Both the position numbers and the translations under genes were made by a program. DNA of 5,460 nucleotides from Alphaproteobacteria bacterium (GTDB lineage: Bacteria; Pseudomonadota; Alphaproteobacteria; UBA6615), in assembly GCA_013003285.1 (NCBI GenBank), contig JABDJY010000369.1, forward strand, positions 1 to 5,460. Reading direction: 5' to 3'. The notes beneath the pieces are model-generated. The model made no database searches. It worked only from the letters and a program-made list of their open reading frames with translations, and was not told the DNA's origin. Shown here in pieces: positions 1-5,421 of this stretch (its first letter is position 1; every line of letters begins with the position of its first letter).

Positions 1-429
1 GTTCAGCGCGTCGCGCTTGCTGACATGCTGGGCCTTGCGGCCCATGACCAGACACAGTTCGACTTCCCAGTCGGTCTTCTTCGACCCCTTCGGCAGCACG
101 ATGTTATCGCGGGGACCGGTCAGCTCGCAGGTCTTGGTGAAGACGAAGGGTTCGCTCGGCACCTTGGCGTTCGCCTCGGCGGCGTGCTTGGCATAGTTGA
201 GGGCGATGGCGAATGTGCGGCGCGGCACAACCGGCGGTCCCAGCCGCGGACGGCCTTTGACCAAGGGCAGGCGCTTTTCGTTGAGCTTGGCGATCTTGCG
301 CAGACTGGCCGGCGACAGGGTGGCACCATTAAAATCGTCTATCACTTTTGACAGATCGCGAATCTTGCCGTCGCTGTCGAGTAGGCCGGGCTTTTCTTTA
401 CCGGCGGGTCCATAACGTAACAGTTTCAT
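1..429 (-). CDS. Fumarylacetoacetate hydrolase (FAH) family protein, N-terminal half (runs off the left edge)
   Basis: 143 codons are open from an ATG at 429-427 to the window edge. The family cleaves or hydrates 2-keto acid and beta-diketone substrates with a divalent metal, usually in the cytoplasm, in aromatic or related catabolism; the exact substrate cannot be told. The start MKLLRYGPAGKEKPGLLD is the usual small N-terminal domain. The catalytic domain begins near residue 70 with FAIALNYAKHAAEA (the conserved NYxxH, His82), continues with PFVFTKTCELTGPRDNIVLP (94-113), and reaches DWEVEL (120-125), whose Glu122 and Glu124 match family metal ligands. Full-length relatives are about 280 residues, so roughly half is missing because of the window edge, not a truncation. 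The start is supported by AGGGGA (442-437 on the minus strand) 7 bases upstream. It lies 108 bases downstream of the DOPA-dioxygenase-like gene on the same strand and may be co-transcribed with it. Databases often label such proteins ureidoglycolate lyase or 2-hydroxyhepta-2,4-diene-1,7-dioate isomerase; neither can be chosen here. Confidence 0.88.
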   Translation of the reverse strand, partial: MKLLRYGPAGKEKPGLLDSDGKIRDLSKVIDDFNGATLSPASLRKIAKLNEKRLPLVKGRPRLGPPVVPRRTFAIALNYAKHAAEANAKVPSEPFVFTKTCELTGPRDNIVLPKGSKKTDWEVELCLVMGRKAQHVSKRDALN

Positions 430-463
430 TATCTCGTCCCCTAGATGCTGGTGTGATGGAAAC

Positions 464-484
464 ACCGGTCGCGACCGCGCCGGT
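464..484 (-). other. Intercistronic hairpin between the dioxygenase-like and FAH genes
   Basis: ACCGG (464-468) pairs with CCGGT (480-484), and CGC (470-472) pairs with GCG (477-479) around a GACC loop, with one unpaired base at 469. The same stretch contains the perfect 12-base palindrome CGGTCGCGACCG (466-477), so it could instead be a protein-binding site. On the minus-strand transcript it is followed by GTTTCC, not a true U-run, so it is a weak terminator candidate at best. It may separate or stabilise parts of a shared message. Confidence 0.4.
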
Positions 485-537
485 CAAATTGAGCAGCGAG
501 TTGTAGCGTGCCGGGGGGTCTAAGGAAACTGCTGTCG

Positions 538-888
538 TCAGCTTCGTTGGCGAAACCGGTCGAGGCGTAACTTGATGCTGTCGCCCAGCCACATGGCGAA
601 ATCGGAATGGTCGATGAGGTCGTCGCCGGTTTCCGGATGCACCAGGATCGACAGGTCTTCGCGGTTGAGGGCCAGCCAGGGAACGATCTCGGCGAACACT
701 TCGGTGTCGAACGCGACCTGATACATGCTGACCGGATGCGGCCCGACGGCCTCGTCGTGCCAGCGGCCGAGTACCGTATCGAAGCGCGCGCCGATGCGCC
801 GGCGCAATCGCGCGGCGGTTTCCTTGCTGTCGGCGTCGTAATAAACGTGGGCGTGATAGCCGCTAATCTTGGGAGTTTTCTTTGCCAT
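538..888 (-). CDS. DOPA 4,5-dioxygenase family protein (small extradiol-dioxygenase-like)
   Basis: This 116-residue protein matches the small DOPA 4,5-dioxygenase family (Pfam PF08883 by recognition), whose plant-pigment and fungal members open the ring of L-DOPA by extradiol cleavage; most bacterial members have no proven substrate. Visible motifs are GYHAHVYYD (10-18), with His12 and His14, GPHPVSMYQVAF (49-60), with His51, and LSILVHPETGDDLIDHSDFA (79-98), with His84 and His94. These histidines are the likely metal and catalytic positions. The length is about normal for bacterial members. There is no signal peptide or membrane segment, so it should be cytoplasmic. The ATG is the only good start: no in-frame ATG lies just upstream. 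No Shine-Dalgarno is visible, but a promoter-like -10 sits 7 bases before the ATG, suggesting a leaderless message. It is divergent from egtB and upstream of an FAH-family gene, which fits a two-step ring-cleavage role by inference. The family call is firm, the reaction is not. Confidence 0.85.
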   Translation of the reverse strand: MAKKTPKISGYHAHVYYDADSKETAARLRRRIGARFDTVLGRWHDEAVGPHPVSMYQVAFDTEVFAEIVPWLALNREDLSILVHPETGDDLIDHSDFAMWLGDSIKLRLDRFRQRS

Positions 889-895
889 GGCGATG

Positions 896-923
896 AAAAT
901 AGATCGCGTGGCGCTGGCGTCAA
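896..923 (-). promoter_or_regulatory. Candidate sigma70-type promoter of the dioxygenase-like gene
   Basis: On the minus strand, TTGACG (923-918) is followed after 16 bases by TATTTT (901-896). The -10 ends 7 bases before the ATG, so transcription would begin at or next to the start codon. This agrees with the lack of a Shine-Dalgarno and points to a leaderless message. It was assigned by eye: the -35 matches 5 of 6 and the -10 matches 4 of 6 consensus bases. Confidence 0.4.
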
Positions 924-959
924 CTGGGCATGAATTAAAGAAATAAACACGACTGACTG

Positions 960-989
960 TTGACGTGACGCGGGTCGCATTGTTTTACT
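960..989 (+). promoter_or_regulatory. Candidate sigma70-type promoter for egtBD
   Basis: TTGACG (960-965) and TTTACT (984-989) are separated by 18 bases, which would place the transcript start near 996 and leave a leader of about 70 bases before the GTG at 1066. The -35 is good and the -10 is weak. It lies in the 177-base divergent region shared with the dioxygenase-like gene, about 37 bases from that gene's own -35, so one regulator bound between them could control both directions. I see no clear operator. Confidence 0.3.
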
Positions 990-1052
990 TCGACCAGCCG
1001 TCGATTCTGGCCCACCTGGTGCGGAATTGAATCACGAGCTTGTTGCCTGATT

Positions 1053-1060
1053 AAGGGGAG
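1053..1060 (+). promoter_or_regulatory. Shine-Dalgarno supporting the GTG start of egtB
   Basis: AAGGGGAG lies 5 bases before the GTG at 1066. It is the strongest ribosome-binding match near the egtB start and is the reason for choosing GTG over the in-frame ATG at 1123 (preceded by GCAGGA at 1111-1116) or the TTG at 1156 (preceded by GGGGG at 1143-1147). Confidence 0.6.
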
Positions 1061-1065
1061 TTAGC

Positions 1066-2454
1066 GTGTTGTCGAACGCAACACTCCACCCAGGTATCCG
1101 GGGCGATCCCGCAGGACGGCATATGCGGACATCGACGCCAGCGGGGGTAGAAATCTTGGCTTCGACCGTGCCCGCGCCTAGCGTTCTCGCGGCTCACCCA
1201 GAAGACCGCGACGAATTGCTGTCCCATTTTCTGTGGGTGCGCAGCGAGACCGAGCGGCTGGCCGCGCCGTTGTCGGAAGAAGATCAGGTCGTCCAGTCGA
1301 TGCCGGACGCCAGCCCGACCAAATGGCACCGCGCCCATGTCACCTGGTTTTTCGAAACCCTGATCCTGATTCCCCACACCAGCGGCTACCAGCCATTCCG
1401 CGATCAGTTCATTTATCTGTTCAATTCCTATTACGAGACCGTCGGCGAACGCCATCCGCGTCCCGAGCGCGGTCTGCTGACGCGTCCCACAGCAGCCGAG
1501 ATCGCCGATTACCGGCGTCATGTGGATGCGGCCATGGCCGCCTTTATCGCCGACGCGGATAGCGAGACTTGGGATATTGCCGGACCGCTGGTGGTGTTGG
1601 GACTACACCATGAGCAGCAGCATCAGGAGTTGATCCTGATGGATATCCTGCACGCATTTTCGCGCAACGCGACTCACCCGGCTTACCAGGCTTACCGCGC
1701 CGCCCCGGCCCGCGAAGCGCCGGCTTTGTCCTGGTTCGGTTATACCGGTGGGGTCGGCGAGATCGGCCATGCTGGAACGGAATTCGCATTCGACAATGAG
1801 GGGCCCCGGCACAAGGTCTACACAGCACCGTTTAAGTTGGCTTCCCGGTCGGTGACCAATAGCGAATGGAAGGCCTTCATGGCCGACGACGGCTATCGGC
1901 GGCCCGAACTGTGGTTGTCGGACGGCTGGGCGACCGTGCAACAGACGGGCTGGGACGCGCCGCTATATTGGCAGCAGGTCGACGGCATTTGGTGCGCCAT
2001 GTCTTTGTCGGGATTGCAACAGTTCAACGATCAAGCGCCGGTCTGCCATGTCAGCCTCTATGAGGCCGACGCCTATGCGCGCTGGGCGGGGAAACGCCTG
2101 CCGAGCGAGGCTGAATGGGAAATCGCCGCGCAGCCGCTGGCGATCGAGGGTAATTTCCAAGGCGACGGGTTGCTGCGCACGGCGCCGGCGATGGGCGCGG
2201 CTACGGACGCGCCGGAACAAATGTTTGGCGACGTTTGGGAGTGGACCCAAAGCTCTTATGGCCCATATCCCGGATTCAAACCTGTCGCCGGCGCAGTTGG
2301 CGAATACAATGGAAAGTTTATGTCGAGCCAAATGGTATTACGCGGCGGCGCTTGTGTTACCCCTCAGGGACATACGCGCGCGACCTATCGCAATTTTTTC
2401 TATCCCCATATGCGATGGCAGTTTTCTGGCGTGCGCTTGGCGGATGACGCATGA
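1066..2454 (+). CDS. egtB: Ergothioneine biosynthesis sulfoxide synthase EgtB
   Basis: EgtB is a non-heme iron enzyme that uses O2 to join the sulfur of gamma-glutamylcysteine or cysteine to carbon 2 of hercynine's imidazole. The 462-residue product has the two expected domains. The N-terminal DinB-like helical domain (about 48-200) carries SPTKWHRAHVTWFFE (83-97) and LGLHHEQQHQEL (178-189). His91, His182 and His186 match the family's three-histidine iron site. The C-terminal FGE-sulfatase (formylglycine-enzyme-like) domain (about 222-460) carries GPRHKVY (246-252), WAGKRLPSEAEWE (340-352), GDVWEWT (388-394), GEYNGKFM (412-419), VLRGGACVTP (424-433) and TYRNFF (440-445). The motif set is that of the common proteobacterial EgtB. 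It is cytoplasmic and soluble. The first 45 or so residues are a poorly conserved extension, so the start is uncertain: ATG at 1123 would give 443 residues and TTG at 1156 would give 432. Which thiol donor it uses cannot be read from the sequence. It overlaps egtD by ATGA, so translation is probably coupled. Confidence 0.95.
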   Translation: MLSNATLHPGIRGDPAGRHMRTSTPAGVEILASTVPAPSVLAAHPEDRDELLSHFLWVRSETERLAAPLSEEDQVVQSMPDASPTKWHRAHVTWFFETLILIPHTSGYQPFRDQFIYLFNSYYETVGERHPRPERGLLTRPTAAEIADYRRHVDAAMAAFIADADSETWDIAGPLVVLGLHHEQQHQELILMDILHAFSRNATHPAYQAYRAAPAREAPALSWFGYTGGVGEIGHAGTEFAFDNEGPRHKVYTAPFKLASRSVTNSEWKAFMADDGYRRPELWLSDGWATVQQTGWDAPLYWQQVDGIWCAMSLSGLQQFNDQAPVCHVSLYEADAYARWAGKRLPSEAEWEIAAQPLAIEGNFQGDGLLRTAPAMGAATDAPEQMFGDVWEWTQSSYGPYPGFKPVAGAVGEYNGKFMSSQMVLRGGACVTPQGHTRATYRNFFYPHMRWQFSGVRLADDA

Positions 2455-3434
2455 GCAGCACCGTTGAATTAGACCTGGGACCACTGCACGATTATTTCGA
2501 ATTCGAGCACGCCGATGAGGATTTTCGCGCGGCCGTGGTCGCGGGGTTGTCACAGCCGCAGAAGCGACTGTCGAGCAAGTATTTCTATGACGAACGCGGC
2601 TCGAAGCTCTTCGATCAGATTACCGAATTGCCGGAATATTATCCGACGCGCACCGAAACGGCGCTGCTGCGCGCCCATGCTGCAGAATTCGCCGAGCTTA
2701 TTGGACCCCATGCCAGTCTGGTCGAGTTCGGCAGCGGATCGAGTACCAAGGTGCGTATACTACTCGACGCGCTGGACGCACCGTCGGCCTATGTACCCAT
2801 CGATATATCGCGCGAGCATTTGATCGAGTCGGCGAAAGGCCTTGCCGATGCCTATCCCGACCTGATGGTGGTGCCGGTTGCGGCCGACTACACCCAACCG
2901 CTTGAGTTGCCCGATATCCCCAACGAAGTGGTGCGGATCGGGTTCTTTCCCGGTTCGACGATCGGCAACTTTACATATTCCGAGGCGGTTGATTTTCTCC
3001 GCACGGCCGCGACCGAGTTAGGCGCGGATAACGGTCTTTTGATCGGCGTCGATCTGAAGAAAGACACCGATATCTTGCGCGCCGCCTATAACGACGCGGC
3101 CGGGGTCACCGCGGCATTCAATCTGAATATCCTGCGCCATATAAATCGTGAACTCGGCGCCGATTTCGACCTTGATGGATTTACCCACGATGCACGGTGG
3201 CAGGACGATAAGGGCCGCATCGAAATGCACCTGGTCAGTGAGGGGAAACAGACCGTCACTATTGATGGGCAAGCGTTTGAATTTGCCGATGGGGAATCGA
3301 TCCACACGGAAGATTCCCACAAATATACGGTCGAAGGTTTTCACGCGCTCGCAGCGGAGGCGGGATGGCGCGCTTTTCGCCACTGGACCGACCCTGATGA
3401 ATTGTTCTCGATCCACTATCTACGGGTTGCCTAA
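2451..3434 (+). CDS. egtD: L-histidine N-alpha-methyltransferase EgtD
   Basis: EgtD transfers three methyl groups from S-adenosylmethionine to the alpha-amino group of histidine, giving hercynine, the substrate of EgtB. The 327-residue length is normal for the family. Visible landmarks are KRLSSKYFYDERGSKLFDQI (38-57), the following LPEYYPTRTE (60-69), the SAM-binding VEFGSGSSTK (91-100), YVPIDIS (114-120), FFPGSTIGNF (165-174), AAYND (211-215), IEMHLVS (257-263) and IHTEDSHKYT (284-293). By spacing from the mycobacterial enzyme as I remember it, Tyr63, Asn173, Tyr213, Met259, Glu287 and Ser289 correspond to the histidine-binding residues, so the active site looks intact. It is cytoplasmic. 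The ATG overlaps the egtB stop (ATGA at 2451-2454), with a weak GGCGGA (2439-2444) upstream, so it depends on egtB transcription and probably on coupled translation. It is the last gene of this operon; a hairpin follows within 5 bases of its stop codon. Confidence 0.96.
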   Translation: MSSTVELDLGPLHDYFEFEHADEDFRAAVVAGLSQPQKRLSSKYFYDERGSKLFDQITELPEYYPTRTETALLRAHAAEFAELIGPHASLVEFGSGSSTKVRILLDALDAPSAYVPIDISREHLIESAKGLADAYPDLMVVPVAADYTQPLELPDIPNEVVRIGFFPGSTIGNFTYSEAVDFLRTAATELGADNGLLIGVDLKKDTDILRAAYNDAAGVTAAFNLNILRHINRELGADFDLDGFTHDARWQDDKGRIEMHLVSEGKQTVTIDGQAFEFADGESIHTEDSHKYTVEGFHALAAEAGWRAFRHWTDPDELFSIHYLRVA

Positions 3435-3438
3435 TCAC

Positions 3439-3473
3439 CGGCATATTTCCGACGTATCAGCGTTGGAATGCCG
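3439..3473 (+). terminator. Bulged hairpin after egtD, possible transcript end
   Basis: CGGCAT (3439-3444) pairs with ATGCCG (3468-3473), and TCCGACG (3448-3454) pairs with CGTTGGA (3461-3467) with one G-T pair. There is a 3-base bulge (ATT) on the left arm and a TATCAG loop. It starts 5 bases after the egtD stop. No T-run follows (TTGATCGATG), so it is not a classical Rho-independent terminator; it may protect the 3' end of the egtBD message or act with Rho. Confidence 0.4.
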
Positions 3474-3519
3474 TTGATCGATGTGTGACAATTGGGTCGA
3501 AATTCCCCGCGCACCGGTG

Positions 3520-3563
3520 AAAAATATCGACTCCAATCACATTCGCAAAAATATCGATATTTT
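3520..3563. repeat. 11-base direct repeat with a perfect 16-base AT-rich palindrome
   Basis: AAAAATATCGA occurs at 3520-3530 and again at 3547-3557, 27 bases apart start to start. The second copy is the left half of AAAATATCGATATTTT (3548-3563), a perfect 16-base palindrome. The first copy is a half-site only. The arrangement of one full and one half site upstream of the transporter operon looks like an operator for a dimeric regulator, but no regulator gene is in the window and I do not recognise the motif. A chance AT-rich palindrome or a cruciform or IHF-type site cannot be excluded. Confidence 0.45.
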
Positions 3564-3607
3564 GATTGCTGGGCCGGGCATAGGAGTGTTAGCGTACAAA
3601 AAAATAC

Positions 3608-3643
3608 AGGGAGGAAGACTTGCATCAGGGCTTTATAATTTAG
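3608..3643 (+). other. Orphan strong Shine-Dalgarno with a 7-codon frame (possible leader or gene remnant)
   Basis: AGGGAGGAAG (3608-3617) is the best ribosome-binding sequence in this intergenic region. It is followed 5 bases after the GGGAGGA core by TTG (3620), which opens a frame of only seven codons ending in TAG (3641-3643). No longer frame uses it. It could be a leader peptide, a relic of a lost first gene of the transporter operon (for example a binding protein), or chance. Confidence 0.25.
3634..3639 (+). promoter_or_regulatory. Candidate -10 element upstream of the transporter operon
   Basis: TATAAT is a perfect consensus -10 and would start transcription near 3646, giving a leader of about 64 bases before the ATG at 3710. 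No good -35 lies 16-18 bases upstream (GAGGAA region), so an activator may be needed or the hexamer may be fortuitous in AT-rich DNA. Confidence 0.3.
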
Positions 3644-3650
3644 GTGTGTA

Positions 3651-3665
3651 CGTGGGGGTTCCACG
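3651..3665 (+). other. Short hairpin in the transporter leader region
   Basis: CGTGG (3651-3655) pairs with CCACG (3661-3665) around a GGGTT loop. If transcription starts near 3646, this would sit at the 5' end of the leader RNA and could stabilise it. Five base pairs is short and chance is possible. No riboswitch class is recognised. Confidence 0.2.
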
Positions 3666-3678
3666 GACCATCCGCGAG

Positions 3679-3707
3679 CTGATGCAATATAGTCTTAAAA
3701 GTATAAT
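3679..3707 (+). promoter_or_regulatory. Candidate promoter abutting the ATPase start codon
   Basis: CTGATG (3679-3684, 3 of 6 to TTGACA) and TATAAT (3702-3707) are exactly 17 bases apart. The -10 ends 2 bases before the ATG at 3710, so transcription would begin near 3714, inside the annotated reading frame. Either this promoter is not used, or the true start codon is further downstream. Confidence 0.25.
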
Positions 3708-3709
3708 TC

Positions 3710-4513
3710 ATGTCCGATGGTGCATTGCAATCTGTCGCTGAGACTAGTCAATCGAGCGTGGGCGATATTGTTATCGAAGCCAACGCCTTGACAAAGGCGT
3801 TCAGCGAGGAAGTTATCGCCCTGCAGGGTGCTTCGTTTCAGATTAAAAAGGGATCGTTCATCTCTTTGGTTGGCCCCAGTGGCTGTGGCAAGTCGACGCT
3901 TCTGCGATTGGCGGCCGGACTGATCGACCGTACGTCGGGCAGCATTCAAGTGCATGGAGCAGAGGTTGATGAGCCGCGTACCGATGTCGGTATGATGTTT
4001 CAGAAGCCGACCCTTTTGGAATGGCGCACGGCGGTTGAGAATGTTCTCCTGCCAACCGAGATCAAGGGATCAGTGGGTGAAGATGATCGCCGTCGGGCAA
4101 TCGAGGCGCTTCATCTTGTCGGCCTGAAAGAGTTTGAATTTCATTTTCCGCGCCAGCTATCGGGCGGCATGCAACAACGCGTGGCGTTGGCCCGGCTGCT
4201 GCAAACCGGTGCCGATATTCTGCTGCTTGACGAGCCGTTCGGCGCGCTCGATGAATTTACCCGCGAGCGGCTCAACATCGAACTTTGTCGGATTGTCGAT
4301 AACACGCCGACAACAACTTTGTTTGTGACCCACAATATTGCCGAGGCAATTTTCCTCGCCGACGAAGTCATGGTGATGACCCCGCGGCCGGGCCGTCTTG
4401 CAAAAGTTGTCGAAGTACCGTTCGAACGGCCACGGTCGTTGGATTTGCAACTGACCCCGGAATTCAACGCCATTGAATCCGAGGTGCGCGACATTCTTGG
4501 AAGTTACGTATGA
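3710..4513 (+). CDS. ABC importer ATPase, nitrate/sulfonate/taurine (SsuB/TauB) type
   Basis: This 267-residue ATPase powers import by the permease encoded next, on the cytoplasmic side of the inner membrane. All nucleotide-binding motifs are intact: Walker A GPSGCGKST (55-63), Q-loop MMFQKPTLLEW (95-105, Gln98), signature LSGGMQQR (150-157), Walker B ILLLDEP (170-176, Asp174 and Glu175), D-loop GALD (178-181) and switch His208 in FVTHNIAEA (205-213). The Q-loop context and the MTPRPGRL (223-230) ending after the H-loop are typical of the SsuB/TauB/NrtD group (COG1116 by recognition). Relatives import nitrate, sulfonates, taurine, thiamine precursors and others, so the substrate is open. No Shine-Dalgarno precedes the ATG at 3710. 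The conserved core begins near residue 20 (IVIEANALTKAF), so a later start, such as GTG at 3758, would still leave a complete enzyme. Its stop overlaps the permease start by ATGA. It follows egtBD on the same strand after 275 non-coding bases and probably has its own promoter. Confidence 0.93.
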   Translation: MSDGALQSVAETSQSSVGDIVIEANALTKAFSEEVIALQGASFQIKKGSFISLVGPSGCGKSTLLRLAAGLIDRTSGSIQVHGAEVDEPRTDVGMMFQKPTLLEWRTAVENVLLPTEIKGSVGEDDRRRAIEALHLVGLKEFEFHFPRQLSGGMQQRVALARLLQTGADILLLDEPFGALDEFTRERLNIELCRIVDNTPTTTLFVTHNIAEAIFLADEVMVMTPRPGRLAKVVEVPFERPRSLDLQLTPEFNAIESEVRDILGSYV

Positions 4514-5421
4514 GTACCGATTCTGACGTCGTCGAAGTCGAATATGTGCCGGAAAGAACCGGAACGCTCCGCTATATTCCGGTGCATCTGGGTATCTTCC
4601 TTGTTTTAGTCGTCGTTTGGGAGGTCGCGAACCGGGCCAATCTGCTCGATCCCCTGTTGTTTCCGCGGCCGACCGGGATCGTCGCTGGAATGTGGTCGAT
4701 TTTCGTCGCAAAAGCGGGGATATGGCCGCATTTGGGCTCGACCTTTGGTAAAGCCATGGGCGGGTTTGCCATCGGCACACTGATCGGCATGGGGCTAGCG
4801 ACTGGCGCCGCGTTAAGCGCAGGTTTCCGCGACTATCTCAAGCCCTATATTATTCTCGTCGAGGCCATGCCGCGCATAGCCGTCGGGCCAATTTTCATCG
4901 CAGCGCTTGGGTTTGGCTGGTCGTCAGCGGTTGCATTGGCGGCATTGGTTTGTTTCTTCGCCCCCTTCGTTAATACAATGACCGGGCTCTTGCAGGTCGA
5001 CGAGGAGACCGAGGAACTATTCCGCTCGCTGGGCGCATCCAAGAAAAAGATATTCTTTGGGTTACGGGTGCCCAACGCCATGCCGTTGATCGCAGCGGGA
5101 GTTAAACTGGCGGTAGCCGGCGCCTTCGCCGGCGCATTGGTGGCGGAATTCATTTCGGCCACCAATGGACTTGGCGTGATGATGCGGCGATATGTGATGA
5201 CGTTGAATATGGAATTCGCGTTTGCCACCTTGTTGTCGATTACCTTCTTTGGCTTTTTGCTGTTCCGCACCATGGAACACATCAACTATCACGTAATTTT
5301 CTGGCACAGCGAGTCGTTGATGCAAAAGCGCAGCCGTAGAATGGCCCGTCAGTGGGGCTCGACGATGAGCGCGGCGACGGCAAATCAACCGGTCGCCAGT
5401 GCTGCGGGAGGCGCCGAATGA
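4510..5421 (+). CDS. ABC importer permease, SsuC/TauC type (binding-protein-dependent transport inner membrane component)
   Basis: The 303-residue protein forms the membrane channel of the importer. Hydrophobic segments lie at about 23-40, 80-104, 112-133, 136-158, 190-215 and 236-255, six in all as usual for the BPD_transp_1 family. The cytoplasmic coupling (EAA) loop is at about 167-192: EELFRSLGASKKKIFFGL (168-185) then RVPNAMPLIAAG (186-197). LLFPRPTGI (49-57) and VEAMPRIAVGPIFIAALGFG (117-136) are hallmarks of the SsuC/TauC/NrtB group. GGAAG (4499-4503) lies 6 bases before the ATG, which overlaps the ATPase stop by ATGA (4510-4513). The last 45 or so residues (KRSRRMAR at 273-280, then Ala- and Ser-rich) form a hydrophilic cytoplasmic tail longer than in most relatives I know, and the end of the gene overlaps the next start. 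Substrate unknown. Confidence 0.92.
   Translation: MSTDSDVVEVEYVPERTGTLRYIPVHLGIFLVLVVVWEVANRANLLDPLLFPRPTGIVAGMWSIFVAKAGIWPHLGSTFGKAMGGFAIGTLIGMGLATGAALSAGFRDYLKPYIILVEAMPRIAVGPIFIAALGFGWSSAVALAALVCFFAPFVNTMTGLLQVDEETEELFRSLGASKKKIFFGLRVPNAMPLIAAGVKLAVAGAFAGALVAEFISATNGLGVMMRRYVMTLNMEFAFATLLSITFFGFLLFRTMEHINYHVIFWHSESLMQKRSRRMARQWGSTMSAATANQPVASAAGGAE

Noticed and set aside
607..933. 108-codon plus-strand frame antisense to the dioxygenase-like gene
   Set aside because: It is the complement of a confidently recognised coding region and has no family resemblance of its own.
441..980. 179-codon minus-strand frame overlapping the dioxygenase-like gene
   Set aside because: It is out of frame with the recognised family protein and its translation is Arg/Pro/Ser-rich low-quality sequence typical of a shadow frame.
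997..1033. Inverted elements GATTC/GAATC and CACC/GGTG in the egtB leader
   Set aside because: The arms are only 4-5 bases and do not nest into a convincing stem, so no riboswitch or attenuator is claimed.
1051..1521. 156-codon minus-strand frame opposite the egtB start
   Set aside because: It is antisense to the conserved DinB-like domain of EgtB, with no start signal or recognisable motif.
3481..3741. 86-codon plus-strand frame across the intergenic region
   Set aside because: It has no Shine-Dalgarno, overlaps the ATPase start, shows no recognisable domain, and covers the palindrome and repeat region; it looks like a chance open frame.
4157..4780. 207-codon minus-strand frame across the ATPase/permease junction
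   Set aside because: It is antisense to two strongly recognised genes, with a composition typical of a shadow frame.
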